This document shows positions 15,001-25,000 of a stretch of DNA of 64,000 nt, in pieces. Numbering within the stretch: position 1 is the first letter of the stretch; each line of letters opens with the position of its first letter. The notes beneath the pieces are model-generated. The model had not been told where the DNA came from. It saw nothing but the letters and a program-made list of their open reading frames with translations, and made no database searches. The stretch spans positions 992,001 through 1,056,000 of the forward strand of contig NW_027490124.1 in assembly GCF_050948175.1 (NCBI RefSeq), in the 5' to 3' direction. Both the position numbers and the translations under genes were made by a program. The stretch is from Xylocopa sonorina. Its lineage: Eukaryota; Arthropoda; Insecta; Hymenoptera; Apidae.

Positions 15001-16122
15001 ATGTATACCTCGCATACACTTCAAATGAATGTAAATGCGACACTTCCTTCGTAGGAAATAGCGTTTGCAGATGTCTACGTATTGAAGCAACAGAGTTCTA
15101 ATGCATCTTAAAACGCGATATCGCATCACATTCCTTTGTCTCATGATAAGATATAATATTCATTCCGAAGTGTTATGTATTCCACGTCTGCACTTCAAGT
15201 GAATGTTAATGCGACAGTTCCTTGCTAGGAAACAGCGTTTGTAGATGTCTACGTATCGTGCATTATTGTTCTAATGCTTCTCAAAACGCGATATCGCATC
15301 TCATTTCTATGTTCAATGATAATATATAATATTCATTACGAAGTGTCATGTATACCTCGCATACACGTCACATGAATGCAAATGCGACACTCCCATGCTA
15401 GGAAATAGCGTTTCCAGATGTCTACATATCGTAGCAATAGAGTTCTAGTGCTCCTTAAAACGGGATATCGCATCTCATTTCTATGTGTCATGATAAGATA
15501 TAATACTCATTGCGATGTGTTATGTGTTGCTCGTCTACATTTCAAATTTATGTATAAGCGACACTTCCTATCTAGGAGATAGCGTTGGCAGATGTCTACG
15601 TATTGATGCAATAGCGTTCTGATGCTTCTCGAAACGAGATATCGCATCTGATTTGTATGTTTCATGATAAAATATAATATTCATTGCGAAGTGTCATGTA
15701 CACCTTTTATTCGCTTCAAAAGAATGTAAATGCGACACTTCCTTCCTAGGAAATAGCGTTTGCAGATGTCTAAGTATCGATGCAGTAGAGTTCTAATGCA
15801 ACGTAAAACGCGATATTGCATCTCAATTCTATGTTTCATGATAAGATATAATATTCATTGCGAAGTCTTATGTGTACCTCGCATACACTTGATATGAATG
15901 TAAGTGCGACACTTCCTTGCTACGAAGTAGCATTTGCAGATGTCTACGTATCGAAACAATAGAGTTCTAATGCTTCTTAAAACGCGATATCGCATCTCAT
16001 TTCTATGTCTCACGATAAGATATAATATTCATTGCGGAGTCTTATGTATATCTCGCCTACACTTCAAAAGCATGTAAATGCCAAACTACCTTGCCACGGA
16101 ATAGTAATTCTAGATGTCTACG

Positions 16123-17362
16123 GTAACGTCAGGCGTGACGCCTGCCACCCTCCGGCGTGCTTCAGGTCCAGCAACCGCTCATCCGTCAGCATCTGCATCC
16201 GCAGCATACGTGCGAGGACCGCACTGCGTCCCGGCGCCTCAGGACGTGGAGACAGAGTTACAAGGACGTAGAGTACATCAGCACGTACCCACATACTTAC
16301 CCTCCATACGTGTAACCTTAGGTTAAGCACGCTACACGACTGTGTACATACACACAACAACACACACGTCGAATTCTAAGTTCGATTAGAGATAATCTGC
16401 GATGCGCTCGCGCGCACACTCGACGCTCGCGGCTTACGCTCAACGTGAGCCGCACCCCACTCCGACCGGCCGCCCCATCACGAGGGCCGAGCGGCCGCCC
16501 TACTCCACCGCCTGCCCCACCGCGTGGGCCCAGAGACTCGCGCGCGACACGATCCGAGAAGGTGGCGAACGTGCTTCCGATACGAGGTTTCTAATCCGAA
16601 CGCCGAACCGAGCAGTTCAAATCTGCCTCCGCTGTATCCTGCAGCGAGCTATCAGCTCCAATGCAGTCGTTTCTATTCCATCTCCCATAGAGGAGTCTTT
16701 ATTATAACTTAGTCTCATCTATATTTCATTTTGTACTCATATTTAGTAACATAGTCTTAGTGTTTTTATTAGGATAGTATTCATAGAATATACACTAATT
16801 TTACCCGATTCGATGTCTCTTTATTATACTACAATCTCCTTCGACTCTATTCCACGAGTACGCTCGCGTATTATTACTATTTCGCACTATTTCATCTGCG
16901 ACAGTCTTGAAGCTGGACGGTTAGAGCGAACCAACGCTTAGCCGCTCTTACTTCACCTCTGCCGTAACAAGGGTGTCTTGAACTAAGGTCGATCCCGGTA
17001 AGGTAGAGAGAACCAGCGCTTAGGCGTGCCGTCGTCCTCCTGTGTGCAAGTACCCACGATGTACTCTGAGCTTTCTATGAAGCGTACTCGACGCGCGGGG
17101 AGGAAAGAGTTCCTACGTCGTCTCGTCCGCTAATACGTGGGCAGTGCCTCCGTGTATCCGAAGATCTACACTGCGGTTCCTGTTACTGACAGGGTAACCT
17201 TCGCCGCCATACGTCCCGTTCGAGTTAAGAAACGTCCTGTCCCGACACCCGCACCTTCCAGCCAGAGTTCGCCTGCCTGGAAGCTCATTCCGATCGACGC
17301 TCCAGCGTTCCAACCGTACGCAGCTACAATTCCGGACACGGATCCACGGCGCATTGGATACC
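16123..17362 (+). mobile_element. Composite satellite-embedded element, copy A (3' shortened)
   Basis: This is a non-satellite insert between satellite phase about 53 on the left (after GATGTCTACG) and phase 1 on the right. In order it holds a 5' end with a small AGGCG/CGCCT hairpin, a GC-rich block (about 16400-16580), an AT-rich block (about 16690-16860) ending near ATTCCACGAG, two copies of a motif related to GAGCGGACCGCCGCTTAG (about 16920 and 17004), and a reading frame with an Arg/Lys-rich motif from 17076. The same order is found in copy B (other strand) and copy C. Its 5' end aligns with that of B. The 3' third present in B and C is missing, so A was truncated or recombined with satellite. 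Family unknown; no terminal inverted repeats, LTRs or poly-A seen. Confidence 0.7.
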
Positions 17363-17370
17363 GAATGTAA
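17076..17370 (+). pseudogene. Broken reading frame of element copy A (basic-motif protein, unknown function)
   Basis: From ATG at 17076 the frame reads MKRTRRAGRKEFLRRLVR, then meets a TAA stop, then continues YVGSAS and on to TIPDTDPRR just before the satellite at 17363. The Arg/Lys-rich motif matches RRTRRASRKNFIRSL in copy C and KARRARRKNFLRRLI in copy B. The late IPDTDP matches IPDYDP in B and IRYDP in C. Between them lies a Pro/Ser-rich segment. The internal stop makes this copy a pseudogene. The basic motif could bind nucleic acid or act as a nuclear targeting signal, but that is inference only; no known domain is recognised. Confidence 0.55.
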
Positions 17371-18168
17371 ATGCGACTCTACCTTGCAACAGAATAGTGC
17401 TTCCAGGTGTCTACGAATCGAAGCAGTACAGTTCCAATTCTTCATAAAACGCGATTTCGTATCTCAAATCTATGGTTCACGTTATGATGTAATTCAATGC
17501 AACGCGTTATGTATTTTTCGTCATTACTTCATGAGAATGTAAATCCCACACTTCCTAGCGACGGAATAGCGTTACTAGATGTCAAGTAATCGAAGCAATA
17601 GAGTTATAATGCTTCGTAAAACGCGATATCGCATCTCATTTCTATGTCTCACGATGAGATGTAATAATCAACGCAACGCGTTAGGAATGTTTCGTAAACA
17701 CTTCAAACGAATGTAAATGCCACACTTCCATGCAGCAGAATAGCGTTTCTAGATGTCCACGTATCGAAGCAATAGAGTTCTAACACTTTATAAATCGCGA
17801 TATCGCATCTCATTTCTATGTCTCATGATAAGATTTATTACTCAATGCAACGCGTTGTGTATATCTCGTTTACACTTCAAAAGAATGTAAATGCCGCACC
17901 TCCTTGCGACGGAATAGCGTTTCTGGATGTCCACGTATCGAAGCAATAGAGTTCTAGCCCTTTATAAAACGCGATATCGCATCTCACTACTACGTCCCGT
18001 GATAAGATGCAATATTTAATGCAACGCGTTATGTATATCAAGACTACCTTTCGAAAGAATGTGAATCCCACACTTTGTGTCTAGGGAATAGCGTTTCGAG
18101 ATGTCTACATATCGCAGCAATAGATATATTTACGAAATTACTTAAAACGTCTTAATCTCAAAAATAGC
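17363..18168 (+). repeat. Diverged satellite subfamily, about 4.6 units
   Basis: The same satellite, but of a distinct subfamily with shared differences: CACACTTCC followed by ACGGAATAGCGTTTCTAG, CATAAAACGCG or TATAAAACGCG, TGTCTCATGATAAGATG and AATGCAACGCGTTATG. Unit starts near 17364, 17536, 17710, 17884 and 18058 give spacings of 172, 174, 174 and 174. The right end decays into the BEL/Pao LTR fragment without a clear edge (about 18130-18168). Confidence 0.88.
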
Positions 18169-18241
18169 CTTTTCATCACAAATGTGTAATAAATAAAGTC
18201 TTCGAAGGCCCCACGTTTTATTTGTTCCATCGGTCGGAACA
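18169..18241 (-). mobile_element. Truncated 3' LTR of the BEL/Pao element
   Basis: Read on the minus strand, TGTTCCGACC begins at 18241, directly after a polypurine tract and about 75 bp downstream of the pol stop. This is where a BEL/Pao 3' LTR is expected, and LTRs of this superfamily commonly begin TGTT. The first bases form a short inverted repeat (GTTCC, seven bases, GGAAC). AAATAAA-like words further in could be the polyadenylation signal. Only about 70-110 bp remains before satellite; the exact edge is uncertain. Confidence 0.6.
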
Positions 18242-18255
18242 TGTTCTCCCCGTTG
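18242..18255 (-). other. Polypurine tract of the BEL/Pao element
   Basis: On the minus strand the sequence is CAACGGGGAGAACA, immediately 5' of the presumed LTR start TGTTCC. It is purine-rich and correctly placed between pol and the 3' LTR, where it would prime plus-strand DNA synthesis in an active element. Confidence 0.6.
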
Positions 18256-18315
18256 AGAGACCGTGACGATCAATCTAAATCGGTTTGATCTGAATATCGT
18301 CTCGACGTCGATGGT

Positions 18316-18560
18316 TCACGCTATCGTCTCGGATGTGGGCAGCTCCGCTAACTGCTTGACGTTGCGATTGTAGGCCCCCTGGCTGGTCCGTACGGTGACC
18401 GTTCGGGTGATCTTGTCTGGACCTGGGTGCACCTCTTCGACTCGACCGCGGTGCCACTGCAAAGGCAGGACGTAGACATCCCTTAAGACTACGAGGGATC
18501 TTTTCTTGATCTCGTGGTAGCCCTTGGTCCATTTTTTTCGCTCGCTCAGATGGTGGATAT
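18316..18560 (-). pseudogene. Pol C-terminal DUF5641-type domain
   Basis: In the correct frame the minus strand reads KGYHEIKKRSLVVLRDVYVL, then LQWHRGRVEEVHPGPD, then TRTVTVRTSQGAYNRNVKQL, and stops at 18316-18318. This is the domain found after integrase in BEL/Pao polyproteins. A longer open frame on the same strand (18275-18583) is out of register. It joins the true frame only upstream of an A-rich run near 18540, so one base has been gained or lost there. Confidence 0.85.
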
Positions 18561-18849
18561 ACTCCTTGTGCCACCTGGTTCAAAATTCCTGCTGGACGTT
18601 CTGGATGTGTTTGCTAGTGTGACAATCAGTTACGAGGAGTATCACTGAAATCAGTCTCGGGCAAACTCGTTAACGACGTGCCGATCAGGAAGTGGGTCGG
18701 AGTTAGGGACCATTAGGATCGGATGATAATGGAGTAAGCGGGCGGGAGTTTAGGATCGCTTCGATTTCGATCGCGAACGTATTGAACTATTCGAATGTAA
18801 CCCGTATCTTCCCCGACGACTCGTTTGATGTGGTGTTTAAACGATTTCA

Positions 18850-19625
18850 CTGCTGCCTCCCAAAGGCCGCCGAAATTGGGAGAAGGAGCTGGCATGAAAT
18901 GCCATGATATTCCCTTGCCCGTGAGGAAGTGTCTTACCTTATCGTCCGTTTGCAGTTTTTGGTACAGTGCGCTTAATTCGTTATTCACTCCAACGAAATT
19001 TTGTCCCGTTGTAGGAATAAATGTTCCGACAGATGCCCCTACGACCGATGAAGCGTTTCAATGCCGCGATGAACGCTTCGGTAGTCATGTCACCGACGAT
19101 CTCAAGATAGACTGCTCTCGTTGCAAAGCACACAAACACTGCTACATATATTTTTACTCGCGCACAATTTCGGAAACGTTTTTCCTTGATATAAAAAGGA
19201 CCGCAATAATCTGTTCCGCAATTATTAAAGGATCGGCATTCGGATTCGCGTGACGCAGGTAGAGTGCCCATTACGTATTTCACGGCCGGTGGTTTTACGC
19301 GGAAGCACCAGATGTACTTCTTACCATCAATGGGCCAATACCTCTGCCTTAGTGTCGCCAGCGTGGTATTGATACCCGAATGATGTCCCTCTAAATGCGT
19401 GTGACGAATGATCAGATCGGTGATGTGATGCGATCTTAGAAGCAGGATCGGATGTTTCTGTCCGCAGGGAATGTTTGCGTTTTGTAGTCGACCGCCTACC
19501 TGTAGAATTCCCGTTTCGTCTAAGAATGGCTGCAGCGAGAGCCGGTTCCTCTTTGGATGCAGCTCTGTACCGTTCTTCAAATTTCGGATCTCTTTTTCAA
19601 ACGCGAAGGCTTTCACGAGCCTCAA
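18850..19625 (-). pseudogene. Pol integrase region with damaged catalytic triad and zinc finger
   Basis: The frame starting at 19625 contains the upstream HPKRNRL segment, the HH part of the zinc-binding region (about residues 66-82), a shortened CC part (GKKYIWCFR, only one Cys left, probably a small in-frame deletion), then the core. The first catalytic Asp is kept in GTDYCGPF (residue 139). The second is lost: the usual SDNGT reads SYNGT, Asp to Tyr at 19011-19013. A frameshift follows within a few codons. The third catalytic residue, Glu of GGLWEAAVKS, is kept in the next frame at 18857-18859. The enzyme could not work. Confidence 0.9.
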
Positions 19626-19894
19626 GATCCGATCATTAGCGTCGTGGACCTCTCATACGGTTAGAGGTCCTGCGTTACAATGATTTTTGCGAAATCGGAG
19701 GCAATATGCGACGATCCTCCTTAATTTCGCGATGTCTGAATAGCGGCCGAGAATTTCGTTGCTACGGATGGTCGTTGCCAAGCATGTATGGGGATGAATA
19801 TCGGGTATTTCCAAAACGAGGTTGAACGTAGATTTCGGCCAATCCTTGTTATCGTCGGCAAACCACGATGGTCCATGACGTCAGATGGAGGGCT

Positions 19895-20330
19895 TCAAGA
19901 ATTCCGCCGGTGTTTGTCCTCTCTATATGAGGTCGGCTGGATTGTCGTTTGACCTGACGTGCCGCTATCGGTCCTCGTTTGAATTTCGGCCACTCTATTT
20001 GCCACGAATGTTCTTAGCGTGGCTGGTTCGCGTTGCAGCAAATATAAAACTATCGTGGAATGCGTCCGGAAGTTAATCGAGTCGAATCGGCGTGCATTAT
20101 TATCTCGGACGTTAGACAATAATGACGTCAGTAGCACCGCACCGCAAAGTTCGAGACGTGCGAGGCTGACAACTTTTACTGGTGCGACCCGAAATTTCGC
20201 GCATAATAGTCTCGTTTTAATTCGTCCGCGATTGTCGACTGACCGTAGATACACGCACGCTCCGTATGCTCGTTCGCTCGCGTCGCAGAACCTATGTAAT
20301 TCCACCCTTCGCACCTTCGATTGGCATACG
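19895..20330 (-). pseudogene. Pol RNase H region, one catalytic Asp replaced
   Basis: The minus strand reads VELHRFCDASERAYGACVYL, then SLARLELCGA, then INFRTHSTIVL and PATLRTFVANRVAEIQ. The first acidic residue (Asp of FCDAS) and the Glu of RLELCGA are present. The usual TDST reads THST, Asp to His at 20060-20062. After VAEIQ the frame shifts; the expected SNDNPADLI continues in another frame with the following Ser codon mutated to a stop. A stop at about 20330 separates it from the reverse transcriptase connection. Confidence 0.88.
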
Positions 20331-20587
20331 TGTCACTCGAAGAATGTTTCGTTATATAACTGCATTTCCTTCACGTACGTGGACCATTCTGTATGGAGGA
20401 TAGTTGGTAGCGATTCGTCCCAGGCCAATTGCAGTTTCCAAAGGTGTTGCATAAATATTTTTGCCGTTATTATTACTGGCGCCAGTAAACCTAACGGGTC
20501 GAATATTTTTGTCATGGTGGATAAGATCGTGCGTTTGGTGATCCTCGTATCGATGTTTGGATCCACGGAATAGATGATTTGGTCGTC

Positions 20588-21300
20588 CTACGCGTGCCAC
20601 GAAACGCCAAGAGCTTTCATTGTGGCGTCTCCAAAATACTTTGGGTGAATTTCGCCTTCCGGAAGTCCTACTAAAAGTTTCGGTTCGCTCGAGACCCATT
20701 GTTGAATGTGGAGGTTGCCGCCTTTAAGTAGCTTTATTACCTGGTCCCGTAGTTGTCTAGCGTCTTCGTAATTATCTGTGCCAGTTAGGAGATCGTCGAC
20801 GTATAGATCTCGCTGGAGCACGGTCGATGCGAAAGGAGCATTCACCTTTTCGTCGTCCGCTAGCTGATGAATATACCTGATGACGAGGAAAGGCGCTAAA
20901 GATAGTCCGAACGCGATCGTGTTCAGCTCGTACGTTTTCACCTTTCCCTTGTTATCTCGTCACAATATCGGCTGGTATCGGCGGTCTTCCGGTCTTACGA
21001 GGAACTGCCGATACATCTTCTCGATGTAACTCCGGTTAAGACATAGGTGTGTTGACGGAACCTTATGGGAAAAGCGAATATGTCGGCCTGTATCGTTGGT
21101 CCTGCCAAAAGCGTATCGTTCAATGTCAGTCTACTGCTCGATCTTGCAGATCCATCGAAGACGACGCGAACCTTCGTTGCTGAGCTGGACAGTTTGATGA
21201 CGGCGTGGTGGATGAGGTAGAGGCCATCCGAATCGCGTGGCCCTACCTGGCTCATGTGTCCCATCTAGAAATATTCCTCGGTGACGGTGGAGTATTCTCG
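20588..21300 (-). pseudogene. Pol reverse transcriptase region
   Basis: The fingers and palm are recognisable: IHHAVIKLSSSATKVRVVFD and LNDTLLAGPTIQADIF upstream, then, after a frame change near 21030, MYRQFLVRPEDRRYQPIL, a TGA in place of a Trp codon (near 20960), KTYELNTIAFGLSLAPF, and the catalytic LYVDDLL at about 20792-20806. The palm motif usually containing the first catalytic Asp (TADIEKMYRQ) is exactly where the frame breaks, and the Asp codon is gone. A further stop at about 20586 precedes the RNase H linker. Confidence 0.92.
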
Positions 21301-21389
21301 TTTCAGCTCTGGATCTTTCATGAATTTTCGTTCGAGAGAAAGAAGAAGGTTGAGGACGCGCGACCGAGTTTCGCCTAACTGCATCTTCT

Positions 21390-21842
21390 TTTCACTGAAC
21401 GGCAGTGCGACAATGTAACGACCGGTTCGTGTCTGTTTAACGTGGTCGTGAAAATACTGCTCGCATTCCTACTTCGCGGAAAATAGCTGTCGTTCGTGTG
21501 GGCCCTCTACTAGCACCCAGAATTTTTGAAGTTCGAAATTCAGGATTGTAACGAACGTTTGATGTTTCCTCCACGACGCCGATGTGGATACGCTCCTCCC
21601 GATGATCCGTCCAAATTGCGTCCTTTGGAGGATTAATTCAGAATCGTTGCGAGGAGAAAGCTTGTACTGGCCGATGCTAGGGGATGATAAAGTGGGGCCG
21701 GTGCCGATTAACATATCCACATTTTCCGGTCGATGAAATTGTGGATCTACTAGTTTTACGTTCGCTAGAGTCGGAATTCACATTCTGTTGTTGGCTGCAA
21801 ACACGTCGTCCTCTGGTTCTGCAGCGTATACAATTCAATACC
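21390..21842 (-). pseudogene. Pol protease-to-RT linker, 5' limit of the BEL/Pao remnant
   Basis: The minus strand reads IPTLANVKLVDPQFHRPENV, then DMLIGTGPTLSSPSIGQYKL, then LQRTQFGRIIGRSV and LNFELQKFWVLVEG. This is the stretch that follows the aspartic protease in BEL/Pao polyproteins. Upstream, a TGA lies just before IPTLAN, and the sequence runs into satellite at 21843 with no sign of gag. A stop at about 21469 interrupts the linker; the same frame continues down to 21264. Confidence 0.88.
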
Positions 21843-23454
21843 ATGTAAATGCCACACTTCCTTGCTACGGAACAGGGTTTCTAGATGTCTACATAACGGA
21901 GCAATGGAGTTCTAATGCTTCATAGAAAGCAATATCGCTTATCAATTCTATGTCTCATGATAAGATGTAATCTTCAATGCAACGCGTTTTGTATATCTCG
22001 TCAACACTTCAACAGAATATAAATCCCACACTTCCATGCTACATAAAGCGATTCTAGATGTATACGTTTCGAAGCAACGCAGTTCTAATGCTTCATAAAG
22101 CGCGATATCGCATCTCATTTCTATGTCTCATGATAAGATGTAATATCCAAAGCAACGCGCTATGTATATCTCATCGATGGTTCAAAAGAATGTAAATGAA
22201 ACTCTTCCTTGCTACGGTATAGCGTTTCCAGATGTGTACGTATCGAAGAAGTACGGTTCTAAAACTTCAAAAAACGCGATATCGCATCTCATTTCTATGT
22301 CTCATGATAAGATGTAATATTCAATGCAACACATTATGTATATCTTGTCAACACCTCATAAGAATATGAATTCCACACATCCTTGCTACGGAATAGATTT
22401 CTAAATGTCTACCAATCGAAGCAATAGAGTTCTAATTCTTCATAAAACGCGATATCGCATCTCATTTATAGGTTTCATGATAAGATGTAATATCAATGCA
22501 ACGCGTTATGTATATCTCGTCAGCACTTCAAAAGTATGTAGCGCCCACACTTCCATACTACGGAATAACGTTTCTTGAAGTCACATGTCGAAGTTATGGA
22601 GTACTAACGCTTCATGAAATGCGATATCGAATTTCATCTCTATATCTCTAGATAAAACGTCATATCAAAGAAACGCGTTATCTGTATCTCGTCAACAGCA
22701 CAAAAGACTCTAAATCCCACACTTCCACGCTACGGAATAGCGTTTCAAGATATCCACATATCGAAGCAATAGAGTTCTAATGCTTCATAAAACGCGATAT
22801 CGCATCTTATCTCTATGTTTCATGGTAAGATGTATTTGTATACAACGCGTTAAATATATCTCGTCAACACCTCAAAAGATTGTAAATCCCACACTTCCTT
22901 CCGACGGAATAGCGTTTCTAGATTTCTACGTATCGAAGCAGTAGAGTTCGTATGCTCTATAAGACGCGATATCGCATCTTATTTTAATGTCCCACGGTAA
23001 GATGTAATATTCAGTACACCGCGTTATGTATATCTCGTCGACACTTCAAAGGCATGCAAATACCACACTTCCTTGCTACTTTATAGCGTTTCTAGATGTC
23101 TACGTTTCGAAGAAATGGAGTTCTAATGCTTCATAAAACGTGACATCGCATCTCATTTCTATGACTCATGATATAAGACGTAATATTCAATGCAACGTGA
23201 TATGTATATCTGGTCGACACTTCAAAGGAATGTAAATACCACACTCCCTTGTTACGGAATATCGTATCTAGATGTCTACGTTTCTAACCAACATTGTTCT
23301 AATGCATCGTAAAACGCGATATCGCATCTCATTTCTATGTCTCCTGATAAGATGTAAATCAATGCAACGCGTTATGCATAACTCGGCTACACCCCGAAGG
23401 AATTTAAATGCCACTTTTCCTTGGTACGGAATGGCGTTTCTAGACTTCATCTGT
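21843..23454 (+). repeat. Diverged satellite subfamily, about 9 units
   Basis: Units of the same diverged subfamily as at 17363-18168 (ACGGAATAGCGTTTCTAG, CATAAAACGCGATATCGC, AATGCAACGCGTTATG, TCGTCAACACTTC). The spacing is near 174 with small insertions and deletions, and divergence between units is much higher than in the main arrays. The left edge, at unit phase about 2, abuts the BEL/Pao remnant. The right edge, at phase about 49, abuts element copy B. Confidence 0.9.
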
Positions 23455-25000
23455 CTCGTCACGGTGGTGGAATATTTCCGCTTTACTCGGAGACGACACG
23501 CAGCCAATTCGCGGAAACGGCTCGCTTAATTGCAACTAATGCCGGGTTGCTTCCGTGTTACAACGAACGCTTTTACGAGCACGGTGAACGCGGTAAGTGT
23601 GGAGAAACCCTACCTTTGTCGTTTTGATAGAGAACAAATCAATACTCTTTCCTCAGGTATCTCTGCTTCCATGGATCGTAGTCTGGAATCGATTCTGCGT
23701 AGGGACTGCGAGTCTGAATGTCTAAAAGGATGAGCGCCCAGCGTTGCGGAAATTTCGGCGATGTTCGGCTCCCCTGGACGGGATGTCGTTGGAGGCGTAG
23801 AACATTGAGAAGCGACGGTGACGCTGGCGGATGAACAGTGCGACGATAAGGCTTCGGTGCCCACGTAATCACGTATTAGACGGCGTAGGAAATTCTTCCT
23901 TCTCGCACGTCGAGCCTTTTGTTTCAAATTGCTGCACATTCGCGTCTAATTTCAGCGGACTAGATACGACTCGGTTAAGCGGCGGTCAGCTCTAGCCTGT
24001 CGGTCCAGAGAGTGAAATGTCGACGTTATCTGCACTGAGTCTCTCGTATGTGTCAGCGCAGCTAAGCGGCGGTCCGCTCTAACCAGCTGATTACCAATGA
24101 TCGACTAACGATTGGATTGAATGTAGAATGCCCACGCATTGGCTCGTGGAAGAACTCGTAGGTTAATAATGAAGTTAAAGGATGTTATCAGTAACTGAAC
24201 TTGTAGTTAGGAGATAAAATCAAAGTATATTTTAAGTTAATCCTGAGCTTTCACTATACTTTCCATAATACTAAATTAAAAGTAGGCTTAATTGTTTAGA
24301 ATAGGAACTAGAACTAAACTCGATGAATTGAATTAAAATTGAAATTTAGAATAGATTTGGTAACACTTCCGACTCAGACGAATAGCCCGAAGGTATCGAA
24401 GCTGTCTAATGATCAGCTTGGAACGAGGCTCGAAGTAGATTGACTCTCGGATCGCGGATCCGCGACATCCTTAGATCGCGTGGCGCGCGATTCGCTCGAC
24501 CACAGAGTGGAGTGGCCGCTCGGATTGGTGCCCGGATCGCGTTACGCGTGAGCCGCGCGCGTAGTACGCCCGCTGGAGCGTATCGCAACTAATAATTATC
24601 GATGTTTACATCGATCTTAGAAACTACGTATGTGTTGTCTGCGTATGTACAATGCATGTGTCGAGTACTTGGATTTAGAGGATTTCCGAACATATACCGT
24701 AGAAAAGAGAATAACGCTGAGGTGATGAAGGTAAAACGCTGCTGTGCCCAGTGGTCCAGTCGTCTGGCTGAATGCTGTATCATCCCTTGCTTTGGAGACG
24801 CTGCGCGTTGTCGCGGGGTCAGTCACTTGAACTCCTGGGTATTCGTGCATTGCTGGCAGCCTTAGCTTGGTGGACGTGGCGTGTTTTCGGTTGCGGTGGC
24901 GCTCGTCCCATGTTTTTAGGTGCTGCTGACGGTGAGAATGTCGCTGCCAGATGCTGCGGGAGGCGCTCGAGGTAGGAAGGCAGTACGCCAGACGCTACAC
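23455..25000 (-). mobile_element. Composite satellite-embedded element, copy B (apparently full length)
   Basis: An insert of about 1.55 kb, reading on the minus strand from 25000 to 23455. Its 5' end (GTGTAGCGTCTGGCGT) aligns with the 5' end of copy A. Satellite phase is about 49 on the left and about 51 on the right, so the insert interrupts one unit with almost no loss. In element order it holds a 5' segment, a GC-rich block (about 24590-24410), an AT-rich block (about 24370-24170) ending in CGAGTTCTTCCACGAG, two motifs related to AGCGGACCGCCGCTTAGC (about 24085 and 23980), then the basic-motif reading frame and a 3' segment with AAAGGTAGGGT (about 23620) shared with copy C. No LTR, terminal inverted repeat or tail is visible. 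Confidence 0.72.
23610..23939 (-). pseudogene. Frameshifted reading frame of element copy B
   Basis: A 109-codon frame starting MCSNLKQKARRARRKNFLRR carries the family's Arg/Lys-rich motif at residues 7-22 (KARRARRKNFLRRLIRDYVG), followed by a Ser/Thr/Pro-rich stretch. The second family motif, SIPDYDPWKQRYL, is encoded in a different frame of the same strand (within 23639-23872). A frameshift has therefore split the protein relative to copy C, where both motifs share one frame. The upstream VETAAYPS-like segment of C reads LELTAA, stop, PS here. Function unknown. Confidence 0.5.

Larger units (their letters stand above)
215..16122 (+). repeat. 174 bp tandem satellite, first array, about 91 units
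   Basis: The unit is 174 bp: the word ATGTAAAT falls at 411, 585, 759 and 933, and marker-variant spacings elsewhere are multiples of 174. Conserved blocks in order are GAATGTAAATGCGACACTTC, a TAGGAAATAGCG block, AGATGTCTACGTATCG, a GCGATATCGC palindrome, TCATGATAAGATATAATATTC and TGTCATGTATACCTCG. Several co-varying subtypes exist, for example units with GAGATGTCGCATTTCA plus GTTTCGTGAT plus GTGGAGTGTTATG. Units around 5-12 kb are very similar. Those from about 12.7 kb to the right edge are more diverse, and the last unit (16050-16122) already looks like the diverged subfamily. Unequal exchange homogenising the array core would explain this. A centromeric or pericentromeric location is inferred. 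Confidence 0.97.
18316..21842 (-). pseudogene. pol: BEL/Pao retrotransposon pol, decayed and 5' truncated
   Basis: A colinear but broken pol reads on the minus strand: end of the protease region, reverse transcriptase, RNase H, integrase and the C-terminal DUF5641-type domain, finishing at a TGA at 18316-18318. Diagnostic strings include PQFHRPENVDML, FDGSARSS, GPTIQ, LYVDDLL, FCDASERAYGACVYL, PATLRTFVANRVAEIQ, HPKRNRL, GGLWEAAVKS and QWHRGRVEEVHPGPD. At least three frame changes (near 21030, 19990 and 19010, with another near 18540) and many in-frame stops (near 21469, 21267, 20960, 20586 and 20330) rule out function. Gag, most of the protease, the primer-binding site and the 5' LTR are absent; satellite begins at 21843. 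The copy is old. The family is certain; the lineage within BEL/Pao is not resolved. Confidence 0.95.

Noticed and set aside
215..16122. CRISPR-like array of repeats
   Set aside because: Whole 174 bp units repeat head to tail with variation everywhere and no unique spacers of constant length; the context is eukaryotic satellite.
18275..18583. Plausible-looking 102-codon minus-strand protein
   Set aside because: Only its first part is in the pol frame. After the A-rich run near 18540 it is out of register, and the true C-terminal domain reads in another frame.
18825..20573. Plus-strand frames opposite the pol remnant (18825-19253, 20019-20573)
   Set aside because: Shadows of the minus-strand pol; no domain on the plus strand.
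16123..25000. A and B as the two LTRs of one retroelement enclosing the BEL/Pao remnant
   Set aside because: They are inverted, not direct, carry a reading frame, and are separated from pol by satellite; the BEL/Pao 3' LTR start is recognised elsewhere, at 18241.
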